A stretch of DNA of 64,000 bases from an uncultured Coriobacteriaceae bacterium (GCA_902793465.1 CADBDT010000001.1:62001-126000), one strand, 5' to 3'; shown: positions 54,036 to 63,148, numbered from the stretch's first letter. Made by a program: numbers and translations. Notes: generated from the letters alone by a model not told the origin.

Positions 54036-55250
54036 TCAAACGCCTCCGACCCCGTTGTCGCGCCCCCGTTGTCCCGACGCGGTCTTGCTCACGTAATTAC
54101 GCTGCATAACAAACAGGCGGGCAATGATCTCTGCGAAGGCAGGCGGCAGGGCCTGGCAAGAAGCGTATGCCTGCATTATCACGTCCTCGAAGCCGTCGAG
54201 TGCTCGCGCATCGTACCAGGACCAGTCCCAGGATGGCCTGAGGAAGGAGAAGCGATGGGCGCAGAACAGCTCGACGAAGGCGGGGTTCTCGTATAGATAC
54301 GAAATCGAAGCGCCGTTGATCGGGAAGCCAAAGGCGCCGTCGTAATCGAAGATGGGCGCCGCGCGCCACACATCGGAACCGACTTTGCGGATGGCACCGA
54401 AGTTGCCCGAGTTGAAATCCAAGAGCAGCGAAAGGCAGGCGAAACACGCCCTCTTGGCCACGTGCGCCGAGGCATCCGCGACTCCGATGGCCGCATAGGC
54501 ATCCACCAAGGCATCGCATGCCTCCGCCGTAATGCCTCCCTTGCCACGGCGGGAGCTCTCCCACATGTCCGCCATCGCATAGAGTCGGTAACCGTTGGCG
54601 AGCTCCTCGTTGCCATGCAGCATAAGCGGGCTTATTGAGCAGGGCCTGCCACAGCGCTCCGTCACCTCCAAGGAAACACAGCAGTCTTCGCCGAAGAGCA
54701 GGGAACAAAGCTCGAATCCCAGCTTGGCTCCCGCGAGCTCGGCGCCGTCGGGATATCCGGCCGCCTTAACAAGGTAGACGCCATTATCGTTGCGCTCCCA
54801 TGCTTTGACGGCGTGGCCAGGCGTCGTTACCTCGGGCGCGTCGAGCGAGCATGTCGCCAGGCGGGCGTAATCGCCCAAGAGAACCGCGGTGCCAAAGCCT
54901 GGATCCCATCCGTTGTCGAAGAAGTTAACGTCCTTCCAGCGTTCGGATAATCCAGGGGCGCGGTACCAAAACTGGTCGGTAAGGGAGAGGCTATGCCCCA
55001 TGAGCGCAAGGTCAACGGGCGACTTTGCCCCAAAAGCCGCAAGGACGTCGTCCTTGTCCTTGCGCATAAGCGACAGGGCGCGACCTCTTATGAGCTCCGA
55101 CAAAACCTGGTCCCTGCTTTCCTGGTTCGGCCCCAAAAAAGCGTCCAAGTCGTCGCTCGCCTCGTCGACGATGCGGGCCTTGCCCGTTGCCGGATCGACC
55201 TCGAATTCGACCAGCTCTTGGTCGCGATGCATGAGTGTGCGCCTGGTCAT
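54036..55250 (-). CDS. HipA-like kinase-fold protein
   Basis: A 404-residue protein. The middle SLTDQFWYRAPG and DVNFFDNGWDPGFG match a clade of HipA/CtkA-like proteins. The C-terminal half has the catalytic-loop pattern LDFNSGNFGAIR and IFDYDGAFGFP (metal-binding Asp). No HipB-like antitoxin is adjacent, so it may be an orphan kinase. The last 17 residues (Ser-Lys-Thr-Ala... Gly/Arg/Val-rich) come from repeat-like sequence. The start at 55250 follows GAGAGGG; the longer frame runs into a family B palindrome. Confidence 0.65.
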   Translation of the reverse strand: MTRRTLMHRDQELVEFEVDPATGKARIVDEASDDLDAFLGPNQESRDQVLSELIRGRALSLMRKDKDDVLAAFGAKSPVDLALMGHSLSLTDQFWYRAPGLSERWKDVNFFDNGWDPGFGTAVLLGDYARLATCSLDAPEVTTPGHAVKAWERNDNGVYLVKAAGYPDGAELAGAKLGFELCSLLFGEDCCVSLEVTERCGRPCSISPLMLHGNEELANGYRLYAMADMWESSRRGKGGITAEACDALVDAYAAIGVADASAHVAKRACFACLSLLLDFNSGNFGAIRKVGSDVWRAAPIFDYDGAFGFPINGASISYLYENPAFVELFCAHRFSFLRPSWDWSWYDARALDGFEDVIMQAYASCQALPPAFAEIIARLFVMQRNYVSKTASGQRGRDNGVGGV

Positions 55251-55275
55251 GACCCTCTCTTCCCACTGCAAAAAC

Positions 55276-55440
55276 GGGGTGCCGCTGGGGATGCTTCCAG
55301 CACCATTTACTAAGGGTCTGGGGTTACTGCGCACATTGGGGATACTCCCCTGCGGGTACATCGCGGATAAGCCGGACCCTAATGAAAGCCCTGCTCGCGA
55401 TGTACCCGATGGGGAGTATCCCCAATGTGCGCAGCGCTAA
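55276..55440. repeat. Family B palindrome
   Basis: Arms GCGCACATTGGGGATACTCC and complement (55329-55432) with the CGGGTACATCGCG stem inside. A left part (GCACCATTTACTAAGGGTCT) matches the 37348 element. Confidence 0.85.
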
Positions 55441-55456
55441 CTATCCCCGATGTGCG

Positions 55457-55627
55457 CTACCACGTTTCGTTCATGCAGTTGTACCACGCACCACCTGCGA
55501 TGGCGTCAAGTTGGTCGTCGGTAAGCTCAATGCCCTCATTCTTGGCGAGCTCTACCAGCTCTTCATAGTTCTTGCACGACCTCGCCTTTTCTGCCTGCTC
55601 GGGAGTCAGTTCGTTGAAGCTTGCCAT
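55457..55627 (-). CDS. Nif11-like RiPP precursor peptide, 56 residues
   Basis: A short gene easily missed. AGAAGGTAGGG precedes an ATG at 55627. The peptide has a helical leader (MASFNELTPEQAEKARSCKN...), then ELTDDQLDAIAGG, a double-glycine processing site, and a 10-residue tail AWYNCMNETW. The leader end closely parallels the LanA at 62849 (ELTDDQLKFVAAG). The tail has one Cys and one Thr, enough for a single methyllanthionine, and two Trp and a Tyr. It could be a substrate of the LanM 5 kb away or of the unknown protein just upstream. Confidence 0.75.
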   Translation of the reverse strand: MASFNELTPEQAEKARSCKNYEELVELAKNEGIELTDDQLDAIAGGAWYNCMNETW

Positions 55628-55778
55628 ACCCTACCTTCTTTCGGTCGAATTGTCCGTTTGGACGCTTTTATAACGACTTGCTACTAGTGTAATACGCACG
55701 AGTGAGGCAATCGTCCCAAATAAACTCGTGCTTTTCAATGAATAGATAACATACAAAGCATTGAGGTGCGAGAAAATG

Positions 55779-56777
55779 CTATAGGTTGGGGGCGCCTGCC
55801 TGCAAGTAGATCTTCGTGTCCAGAAGCTTGTTTGCACGCACTCGAAACTTCGCGAACACGGGGACGCAGTACAGCGCCTGCCAGGTGTTGTCGTTTTTTA
55901 CCGCAGTGGAGAACATGGTGTCCGGAATGCGTCGCCATCGGGCGTCGGCGGCACGTGAATCCACGGCAAATTCCATGAGCTGCGCTGCTTCGCCGCCGGC
56001 CTCCCAAAGCTGGCGTGCCGCGCTTGCGGGCATAAGGGGGAATTGGGCGGAAATGCCCACGGTCTGCCCGAGTGCTCCATCGGAGAGAAGATCGAACTGA
56101 AGCTCCAAGCCAAAGGGTGACGCAGCCACTTTGGCGCCGACGCATCGCACCGTCGAGCCTTCGACGGCAAAGCCCACCTTTTGGAGGTCTTCCTCTAGCT
56201 TTGTTGGCTCGGCGGCATACGCGCGTTTCAAGTTCTTGCTAACGTAGCAGTCTATTCGGACGGGGGTGTCCGGCCTGCCCGGATGCACGCCAAAGTACCA
56301 TATGCGCCAGCCCTGCGGGATTCGACTTGCGAAGTCGCGGTAAAGCGCTGCTGCCTCCGGCCTGCCAACGTGGGCGAAGAATCCCTCGGCATCGAAAGCT
56401 TTGGCGGCATTCACGTTAACATGCACGGCGGGAGCGCTAATGCGGCCGTCTCCCACGTCGTAGGCAAGCGCGAGCCCACCGCCCTCGCGGGGCTTGGACG
56501 CAAACCAATTAAGTAGCCCGCCATGCCCGTCCATGGCATCCGGTGCAAACGGGGCATGCCTGTGCAGATCGGTGTTTCCGTGCGCAACGTGCAGATCGAA
56601 GCGCGGCGGACCAGAAAGCGGAACCTCGAACCAAATGGTGGGCGCCGACGTGCCCTCCGTAGCGTGCTCAAAAGCCTCCTGCGCGAGCTGAGCGCTCGTC
56701 CCAAACAGCTCTCGCTCTGCATCCTGGGAGGCAAGGTCGTACAGGGTCTCGTATAGCGCCATCGCATTGGTATTCAC
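55779..56777 (-). CDS. Unknown 332-residue protein beside a RiPP precursor
   Basis: A soluble protein without signal peptide. Notable segments are IWFEVPLSGPPRFDLHVAHG, GLLNWFASKPREGG, RIWYFGVHPGRPDTPVRIDCYV and FGLELQFDLLSDG. I do not recognise the family. It starts with GTG at 56777 (weak GGCGGGG); an ATG 5 codons later is possible. The gap to the precursor is about 150 bases on the same strand, which points to maturation, immunity or regulation for that peptide. Function not assigned. Confidence 0.7.
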   Translation of the reverse strand: MNTNAMALYETLYDLASQDAERELFGTSAQLAQEAFEHATEGTSAPTIWFEVPLSGPPRFDLHVAHGNTDLHRHAPFAPDAMDGHGGLLNWFASKPREGGGLALAYDVGDGRISAPAVHVNVNAAKAFDAEGFFAHVGRPEAAALYRDFASRIPQGWRIWYFGVHPGRPDTPVRIDCYVSKNLKRAYAAEPTKLEEDLQKVGFAVEGSTVRCVGAKVAASPFGLELQFDLLSDGALGQTVGISAQFPLMPASAARQLWEAGGEAAQLMEFAVDSRAADARWRRIPDTMFSTAVKNDNTWQALYCVPVFAKFRVRANKLLDTKIYLQAGAPNL

Positions 56778-56877
56778 GCTTTTACCCCGCCTTTTCTCTT
56801 GTCGCTTTTCACTTGTTCAGTGTACTACGACAGGCCACACGGACGTTAGGGGCGGAGGAATCTGTCCGTGCCGGCCG

Positions 56878-57412
56878 AACGCACGCAAAGGCGTGCGTTT
56901 CGCGCCCGCTCAGCCACCGAAATGCATGCTGGTGCGTGCAGTGCCAGCTGACTGTACGCAATGGCGTGCGTTTCATGTCCGTTCGGCCGCCCAGACGCAC
57001 GCGCCTGCGTGCAGCGCCAGCCAACTACACGCAATGGTGTGCGTTACCTGCGCGTGCGGCTATCCAAATGCACGTGGCTGCGTGCTGTGCCGGCCGACTT
57101 TACGCAAAAACGTGCGTTACCGGCGCGCCCGGCCGCCCAAACGCACGCTGGTGCGTACAGTGCCTGTTGACTACACGCAAAAAAGTGCGTTTCGTGCGCG
57201 CCCGGCCGCCCGAATGCACGCTGGTGCGTGCAGTGCCAGCTGACTGCACGCAAAAACGTGCGTTTCATGCCCGTTTGGCCGCCAGAATGCACGTGTCTGC
57301 GTGCAGTGCCGGCTGACTGTACGCAAAAACGTGCGTTACCAGCGCGCCTGGCCGCCCAAATGCACGTGCCTGCGTGCAGTGCCAGCCAACTACACGCAAA
57401 TACGTGCGTTTC
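56878..57412. repeat. Family D array D5
   Basis: About seven units of 73 bp in alternating orientation, for example TACGCAAAAACGTGCGTT and GCACGTGCCTGCGTGCAGTG, with variable spacers such as GTTTGGCCGCC. Confidence 0.92.
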
Positions 57413-57469
57413 GCGCGGTGGGGGCGGGCCACCGCCATTAAGTTAAGCCGCGGGCTTCGCATGGCCCCG

Positions 57470-57812
57470 CCGCCGTGTACGGTTTTGGGACGGATGGGTC
57501 CCCACCGTGCGCACTTATCGCTCGGAACCGTACACGGTAGAGAGGCTTACGTTCCAGAACCGTACACGGTAACGGGCGCGGGGCGCCGTGAACAGTTACG
57601 GGACGGATGGGTCCCCACCGTGCGCACTTGTCGGGGTCGGGTCAACCGCCGTGTACGGTTACGGGACGAAACGCTTCCCACCGTGCGCACTTATCGCCCG
57701 GAACCGTACACGGTAGGGAAGGCCGGGACCCGGAATTGTACACGGTGACGGGAGTCGCCGTCGCTACTGCGCACGGTAGGGACCCATTTGGGCCGGAAGT
57801 GCGCACGGTGCC
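57470..57812. repeat. Family E array E2
   Basis: Six to seven units of CCGTGTACGGTTACGGGACG / GTCCCCACCGTGCGCACTT and complements. Follows array D5, as E1 follows D3. Confidence 0.88.
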
Positions 57813-57918
57813 AGGTCCGCGCCCACGGCTTGGCTTAACTGCGTTGGGCGGGCCCGTTTGCCCTGCCTGGCGGGCTCGGCCTCTGGCAGGCGCCACCTTG
57901 CCCCGCGCCTGGGACCGC

Positions 57919-58116
57919 GGGGACGGCGAGAGGCCCGTTCACTTCGAAACAGGGGGGATGTGTTTGAAATTTCAGTCTCATTCGCCCGTAGGGGCGGTAT
58001 GGCACCCCACAAACCCGCAGGTCAGAGGTACCGCGGATAGGACCCCGTAAAATCGGGTGCCCGAATTTCAAACACTTGGGCGCCATTTCGAAGTGAACGG
58101 GGGTCTCGCTGTCCCC
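57919..58116. repeat. Family G 198-bp element, copy 2
   Basis: Same 198-bp layout as 53085-53282, including GGCACCC.A.AAACCCGCAG in the middle and TTCACTTCGAA / TTCGAAGTGAA arms. Together with D5 and E2 it fills 56778-58172, which holds no gene. Confidence 0.9.
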
Positions 58117-58172
58117 GGCACCGGGGGAAGAGAGCTTTAGCCCCAAGAGTGGCTTCCTGCTGGCGTGATTCT

Positions 58173-59018
58173 CTACCAGTCAATAGTCTCCATGATTATG
58201 ACGACCGTCTCGCACGCTTGCTGAAGCGTCATATCGTTCACGTACGGGTACCTGCGGGTATAGGCAGTCCATAGACCTATCATTCCTGCGTCGGAGCTAA
58301 CCTGGGCCATTACCTCGCGATAGTTACTCATCGCGGTAAGTGTGCCACGCTTCTTGGCGGTGGCTTCGAGGGCCTTCTTCAGCACTCCGAGGTCGACATC
58401 ACTGTTATTCGTTAGCCACAGCGTGTGGAGGTCGTAGTAGTCGCGCAGTCGGGTATTGGCCACGCTGCGGCTTATAACGGTCTCGAGTTTCTCGGCCAGC
58501 GTAGTGGGAAGAGGGTAAGCCATCAGCGAGAGCGTGCGGTCGTCGAACATAAGAGGGTAGCTGTACTCGACGGCTTCCGGAGTAATTCTGTCACCAGTGG
58601 TTACGTCCACAGTTACAGGCGAACTCATCTTCTCATAGTTGGCTAACAGGTGAACCCTTATACCAGGATAGTTGTCGGCCTCACGTATATCCTCGGTACG
58701 CACAAACTCAAACACGAAGTCGTCGTCGACCTCTACGGCCGCGATTTCACGAAAAGCTTTCTCGGCGTTCTTGTGGGTGAGCGGGAAGCCACGCACTGTG
58801 GTGTCTAGGTCCTTGGTGCTCCGCTTGTCCGCTCCGACGAGGGAACTGATAAGCATGCCACCTTTAACGATAACGTCGTCACGCCAGGGAGAGAGCGAAA
58901 TCCGCTCGAGCAGTCGTTCGAGCAGGTAGTTCTGCATCACGAGCTGCGAAGATACACCTTCGGCCTTGGCTTTGCTGCAAATGATTGCCTATAGCTGCAT
59001 GACGTTCCTGGTTCTCAT
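58173..59018 (-). pseudogene. abiEii: AbiEii-type nucleotidyltransferase toxin with amber codon 10
   Basis: The frame starts with ATG at 59018 (overlapping the abiEi stop) as MRTRNVMQL, then TAG at 58991-58989, then continues without a stop to 58173. It gives the AbiEii nucleotidyltransferase with VIVKGGMLISS, RSTKDLDTTVRG (catalytic Asp pair) and FVRTEDIREAD. The amber replaces what is usually Lys in this segment (one base from AAG). Restart at a GTG (58940) would give a 255-residue product lacking 26 residues, so partial function is possible. Sequencing error or suppression are alternatives. Confidence 0.85.
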
Positions 59019-59599
59019 AGCAGTACCTCCAAGTAGTTTCTAATCTTCTTCTCCACTCCGAGAGTACGCGCGTAGTCCAACAGCTTCTGAATGTCCTTTT
59101 CGTTGCTGCGGACATATTGCTTCATCGCTGGATTGACCACCTGTACATCCACGACGCGCTGCCCCCGGACGATGTCGCAGAGCGTGCGTTCGAGGTCGTA
59201 TGCCCTCACCTGGTTGCCATACGACGTTTTTACGTTGGTGAGCCCCAGTTCAAGCACATCGTTGGCACATGTACGCACCTTAATGCCCGACTCCCGCGCC
59301 TTGGTGGCGCGGTACGAACGCGGGAATGTCATGGTGAGCTGGAAGGGCGTGCGATCCGTGAAGCCATGGAGATAGAGCGCCGTGCTGTCCGAGAAGACAC
59401 CTTTAGGGAAGCGAAGCTGCGTCGATAGGAACTCGTCCTCCCAGGTGTCCGCCAAACAGTAAACGCCGCGCTGTACGCGCTCGAGTTCGCCCTTCTTCAC
59501 CATGTCTGAGATACGGGCTCGCGGGATGCCGGCATCCACTACCTGTCCTGTCGTCACGAGCCCGCCATTCGATTGTGCCAAGTCCACAATAGCTTGCAT
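59015..59599 (-). CDS. abiEi: AbiEi antitoxin / abortive infection regulator
   Basis: A 194-residue antitoxin. An N-terminal winged helix (QSNGGLVTTGQVVDAGI... RVQRGVYCL) binds DNA, and the C-terminal AbiEi domain has VRAYDLERTLCDIVRG and the final KIRNYLEVLL. It normally neutralises AbiEii and represses its own operon. GAGGGG 10 bases upstream supports the ATG at 59599. Its stop overlaps abiEii by ATGA. Confidence 0.92.
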   Translation of the reverse strand: MQAIVDLAQSNGGLVTTGQVVDAGIPRARISDMVKKGELERVQRGVYCLADTWEDEFLSTQLRFPKGVFSDSTALYLHGFTDRTPFQLTMTFPRSYRATKARESGIKVRTCANDVLELGLTNVKTSYGNQVRAYDLERTLCDIVRGQRVVDVQVVNPAMKQYVRSNEKDIQKLLDYARTLGVEKKIRNYLEVLL

Positions 59600-59760
59600 G
59601 CCTGTCAACCCCTCAGATGTACTAACATACTGAAAAATCTATCATGTTCAGTTGATAAGAACAACATTAGGAGATAGAGTGCCTAACACCCTGTCGCACG
59701 AGATTACCTAGTGGCGGGCTTTGCTCTCGGACAATGGGGATAGCGAGTTTGTACGTGTCA

Positions 59761-60012
59761 GCCGACTACACGCAAAAGCGTGCGTTTCGCGCCAGTGCGG
59801 CCACCCAAATGCACGCAGATGCGTGCAGTGCCAGGTGACTATACGCAAAAACGTGCGTTTCGCGCCGGTGCGGCCGCCAGAATGCACGTGCCTGCGTACA
59901 GTGCTGGCCGACTTTACGCAAAAGCGTGCGTTACCGGCGCGCACAGCCGCCCAAATGCACGTGGCTGCGTGCAGTGCCGGTTGACTATACGCAATGGCGT
60001 GCGTTTCGCGCG
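59761..60012. repeat. Family D array D6 with E remnant
   Basis: Three to four 73-bp units like D5. It is followed at 60012-60045 by a fragment of family E (GTGGGGACCCGTCCGTCCC). No gene in 59600-60133. Confidence 0.88.
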
Positions 60013-60133
60013 GTGGGGACCCGTCCGTCCCATAACCGTAGTTTCCCCGTCGATAGATTGCGAAGCCGATATCTGGCCAGCTTCGCAGCGCCACATGGTC
60101 GTTTATGCGGTAGTGCATGTTCGTACGCCCTTA

Positions 60134-62836
60134 TCACAGAACAGAGAGTATCGTGTCTGGGTACGCATAGCGCAGCAGCTCGTAGCCCAAGCCGCAGATC
60201 CCGTTAAAGAGCGTGGCAGTGGAGCTGCAGCTCGCGTTCGAGATTAGGTCACGGCGGCCGCCCTCACGTTGGCCATGCCCGGCTATAGCTCCAAGGACCC
60301 TGCCTGCGGCGTCGCGATCGCCTGTGGACAGGTAGTATTCCACGACGGCCGAGTTCCCGCAGCACAGGTGGTCAAAAGGCATGAGGGGTGGCGTGTCGAC
60401 GCTCTGTCGAACCATGCGGGCGATGGTCTGCGCCCTTGCGTCGCCACGCCCCTCTTCCAACATGCGGTTGACCACGATTCCCGTGCCTGGCGCCCCCGCA
60501 CAATACCCATGCATGTACTTCTCCGGCGGGAATTCCCGCAGGTCGGCCCATGTGCCGAACTTCTTCTTGTACCGCCGATAGGCATCGATCTCGTAGTCCA
60601 GGGCCTCGGTGGCGGCGGGGAGGTACCGGTCGTTGTCCAGAACGCCGCACGCGGCAAGAAGGGCCTCGGCAATCCCGGACATTCCGTGCCCGGCACCGCT
60701 GAGCGTGCGGGGGACGTCGAACATGGTCTTCCAGAGGACGTAGTCCTTGTAGGCAAAGGTCTTCAGCTCGAGGATGCGGTCGGCTGCGTTGCGGATCGTC
60801 GTCGTATGGCCCCGGTATTCCTCGAACCTGCACATGGCGGCAACAAGCCCCGCCAGGCCGCCAATCCGGTCGACCGTGGTGCAGCCAGAGAAGTCCGTCT
60901 TTTCCAGAAGCGACAAGACCTGCTCGCAGAGGGCATCCAGCGTCTCGCTTGGTGCGTAGCGCCGCATAAGTGCGATGCCCGTAAGGATTCCTCCAAAGCC
61001 AGCGCTCTCCCCGGTAGGAACGGCGACGTTGGGATTGCCCATGTGCCTGTCCATGAAGCGACACAGCCCCCGTATCTCGTCGACTGCTTCCTGGACGAGC
61101 ACGTCCGTCCGCTTGCGAACGAGGTCGTCGGGCCATACTGCCGCGCAGGCAGTGGCAAACACCGCAAGTCCGGTAAAGCCATCGAACAGACCAGCGTCGC
61201 TGAATTGGAATGCCTGGGTGTTACTGGAAACATACCCCCACACCAGCCGCCCGTTGGGTGTCCTTATTCCCAGGTCGTGCATCCTTTGGAACACCCTTTT
61301 GGCTTCCTCGATCGCATACTCCCTGGTAATGGGGGAGTCTGGGACAATCCGGCGTATGGGGGCTCCCTTTTGCGGCTCGTCCGAGTCGCGCTCATACAGG
61401 CCGATCGCGCGATCGATGTAGGAGAGGTCAAATGCCTCGTCCTCTTTGCCCATCGCGTCGAGCGTGTCGACTATGCGCTCGATTGCCGTTAGGCTAAATT
61501 TGCCTTGCGCGAGCTCTTTTCCATCGCCATACAGGGACAGGCTGTTTACATAGGTGTAGAGGTACGGCACGTCGCCCCGCCGCATCTGCTCGACCTCGCT
61601 GTCGATTATCGGGGCCTCTGCGGTTACGTCGCTTTCGCGCAAGAGCCGCTCGAGCGTCTCCAAGCTACGCTCCCTGTCTGCGGGGCTTGCCAAGGCCGTA
61701 TGGTGGTACAGCTTTTGCAGCATCAACCAATATCCCCTTGTGGCGCGCATAACGATTCGGACCTTCATGTCCACGGGGAGCGACAACACAGCCTCCCGGA
61801 TCGCCTGCTTGTTCTCCATGATGCGGGTGTAGACAACGTCGTATCCCTGCTTGAACGCGGGCAGATATGGCTCCACGGTAACGATCTTTTCGTCCACGAC
61901 GGGGGCGATCCCGCTCTCCTCCGTGTTGGTAAGGACGCTAAGCTCCATGTCCTCGACTCGGGAAGGCATGAGCAGCGAGGGGGCGAGGGAATGCGTGTGG
62001 CACTCCCTCGTGTCCGCGGACTGCAGATAGGCCAGCCGCTCGGTGGAGATGGGAGACAACATGGTCTCCAGGTCGATGATGTAGGGCTTCGGCCCGCAGC
62101 AGAGGATGTTCTGGAAGTGAAGGTCGGTGCTCCCCAGGAGCTTGGCGAAGGCAGACAGGCCACCCATGTGGTACCAGAAGCGCTCCGCCTCGCCCTTGCC
62201 CTCCGCGCGCCGCTTTTCGACGAACTCGCACACTCCAAACTGGCTGCCGAAGGCTATGGCGCGCGGGATGCCAACAAAATCGCCGAAAAACCGTTCGACA
62301 AATCCGTGGATCTGCTCGTCAACCCGCAGGTCGTGGGGCTTGTATACCAGCTTTCCGGCATCGGTGGTAAAAATCGTCACGCTTCGCCCGTGGTTGTGGA
62401 CGTCGCCAGTGGAAAGAGTGACGTCGTCAATCGTCTGGAAGCCCCTTCCCGCCAAAAGCGTGTCGCAGATCGCATCGCGGTGCTCCACCAGGCGGTCCAG
62501 TGCCTCGAGGAAGGCGCTCGTCGCATAGCCCAGCTGCAGCTCGAGGCATTCAACAAGCGGCTCCGGCAGGGTCATGTCCCCGCTGTCGAGCTGCCTGCGT
62601 ATGGTATCCAAGGCCTGCGCTCGCTCCGCATTGGTAATCAGGTCGGGAAAAGCGGCGGCGAACGGGTTGTCCGTCACCGCCTGGGAGACCATGTGCGTTG
62701 TCGTGCTGCCGGCTATGAGCTCAACTATGCGTTTTAGGGTAGCCTCGAGCCTCTGGTAGACCTTGTCCCCCAGCATGCTCGCCTGCGGGCATTGCCCTAC
62801 ACGGTCAAGCTGATGCTCAACGAAGCGCCGGAACAT
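60134..62836 (-). CDS. lanM: Class II lanthipeptide synthetase (LanM), ProcM-like zinc site
   Basis: A 900-residue bifunctional enzyme that dehydrates Ser/Thr and forms thioether rings. The N-terminal dehydratase domain (about 90-480) has KPHDLRVD, GSTDLHFQNIL and YIIDLETM. The C-terminal cyclase (about 550-890) has GFTGLAVF, SGAGHGMSG, YCAGAPGTG (C779) and HLCCGNSA (C825, C826). The Cys-Cys-Gly instead of Cys-His-Gly marks the three-Cys zinc site of promiscuous ProcM-type enzymes. Translation is coupled to lanA 13 bases upstream. No LanT transporter is visible. Confidence 0.95.
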   Translation of the reverse strand: MFRRFVEHQLDRVGQCPQASMLGDKVYQRLEATLKRIVELIAGSTTTHMVSQAVTDNPFAAAFPDLITNAERAQALDTIRRQLDSGDMTLPEPLVECLELQLGYATSAFLEALDRLVEHRDAICDTLLAGRGFQTIDDVTLSTGDVHNHGRSVTIFTTDAGKLVYKPHDLRVDEQIHGFVERFFGDFVGIPRAIAFGSQFGVCEFVEKRRAEGKGEAERFWYHMGGLSAFAKLLGSTDLHFQNILCCGPKPYIIDLETMLSPISTERLAYLQSADTRECHTHSLAPSLLMPSRVEDMELSVLTNTEESGIAPVVDEKIVTVEPYLPAFKQGYDVVYTRIMENKQAIREAVLSLPVDMKVRIVMRATRGYWLMLQKLYHHTALASPADRERSLETLERLLRESDVTAEAPIIDSEVEQMRRGDVPYLYTYVNSLSLYGDGKELAQGKFSLTAIERIVDTLDAMGKEDEAFDLSYIDRAIGLYERDSDEPQKGAPIRRIVPDSPITREYAIEEAKRVFQRMHDLGIRTPNGRLVWGYVSSNTQAFQFSDAGLFDGFTGLAVFATACAAVWPDDLVRKRTDVLVQEAVDEIRGLCRFMDRHMGNPNVAVPTGESAGFGGILTGIALMRRYAPSETLDALCEQVLSLLEKTDFSGCTTVDRIGGLAGLVAAMCRFEEYRGHTTTIRNAADRILELKTFAYKDYVLWKTMFDVPRTLSGAGHGMSGIAEALLAACGVLDNDRYLPAATEALDYEIDAYRRYKKKFGTWADLREFPPEKYMHGYCAGAPGTGIVVNRMLEEGRGDARAQTIARMVRQSVDTPPLMPFDHLCCGNSAVVEYYLSTGDRDAAGRVLGAIAGHGQREGGRRDLISNASCSSTATLFNGICGLGYELLRYAYPDTILSVL

Positions 62837-62848
62837 TCGCGCGGCTTC

Positions 62849-63148
62849 CTAGCAGCAGTCGCGGATGCAGCTGTTCGAGCAATTGCAAGTGTTGCCTTTA
62901 TGGGAGCATTCGACGCTATCCACAAAGGTGCCGGCAGCCACAAACTTGAGCTGGTCGTCGGTGAGCTCAATCGGGGTGTCCGCAGCCGCCTTCGCCTCGA
63001 GGAACTCCTGGACCTCCTCTGCGGTGGCTTCGCAGCCGTTTGCCTTCAGGAAGTCCTCGAGCTTGTTTGCCTTCATAGCCTTGACGAAGGCCTTCTTCAG
63101 CTTGTCGCTGGCAATGACCTCGCTGTAAAGCTCCTGTACTGTCTTCAT
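62849..63148 (-). CDS. lanA: Nif11-leader lanthipeptide precursor
   Basis: A 99-residue precursor. The leader (1-73) is Nif11-like, with helices MKTVQELYSEVIASDK.. and LTDDQLKFVAAG, ending in Ala-Ala-Gly for bacteriocin-type cleavage. The core (74-99) reads TFVDSVECSHKGNTC then NCSNSCIRDCC. It has six Cys and six Ser/Thr, so up to six rings or three plus disulfides are possible. AAGGAGGGTG precedes the ATG. It leads the lanA-lanM operon. Confidence 0.94.
   Translation of the reverse strand: MKTVQELYSEVIASDKLKKAFVKAMKANKLEDFLKANGCEATAEEVQEFLEAKAAADTPIELTDDQLKFVAAGTFVDSVECSHKGNTCNCSNSCIRDCC

Noticed and set aside
58173-58940. AbiEii simply starting at 58940 as an intact gene
   Set aside because: The upstream frame to the ATG at 59018 matches the family and overlaps the abiEi stop; only the TAG interrupts it.
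26862-60012. CRISPR arrays, suggested by repeats with variable spacers
   Set aside because: Units alternate in orientation, spacers are only 10-20 bases and often repeat within an array, and no cas genes are present.
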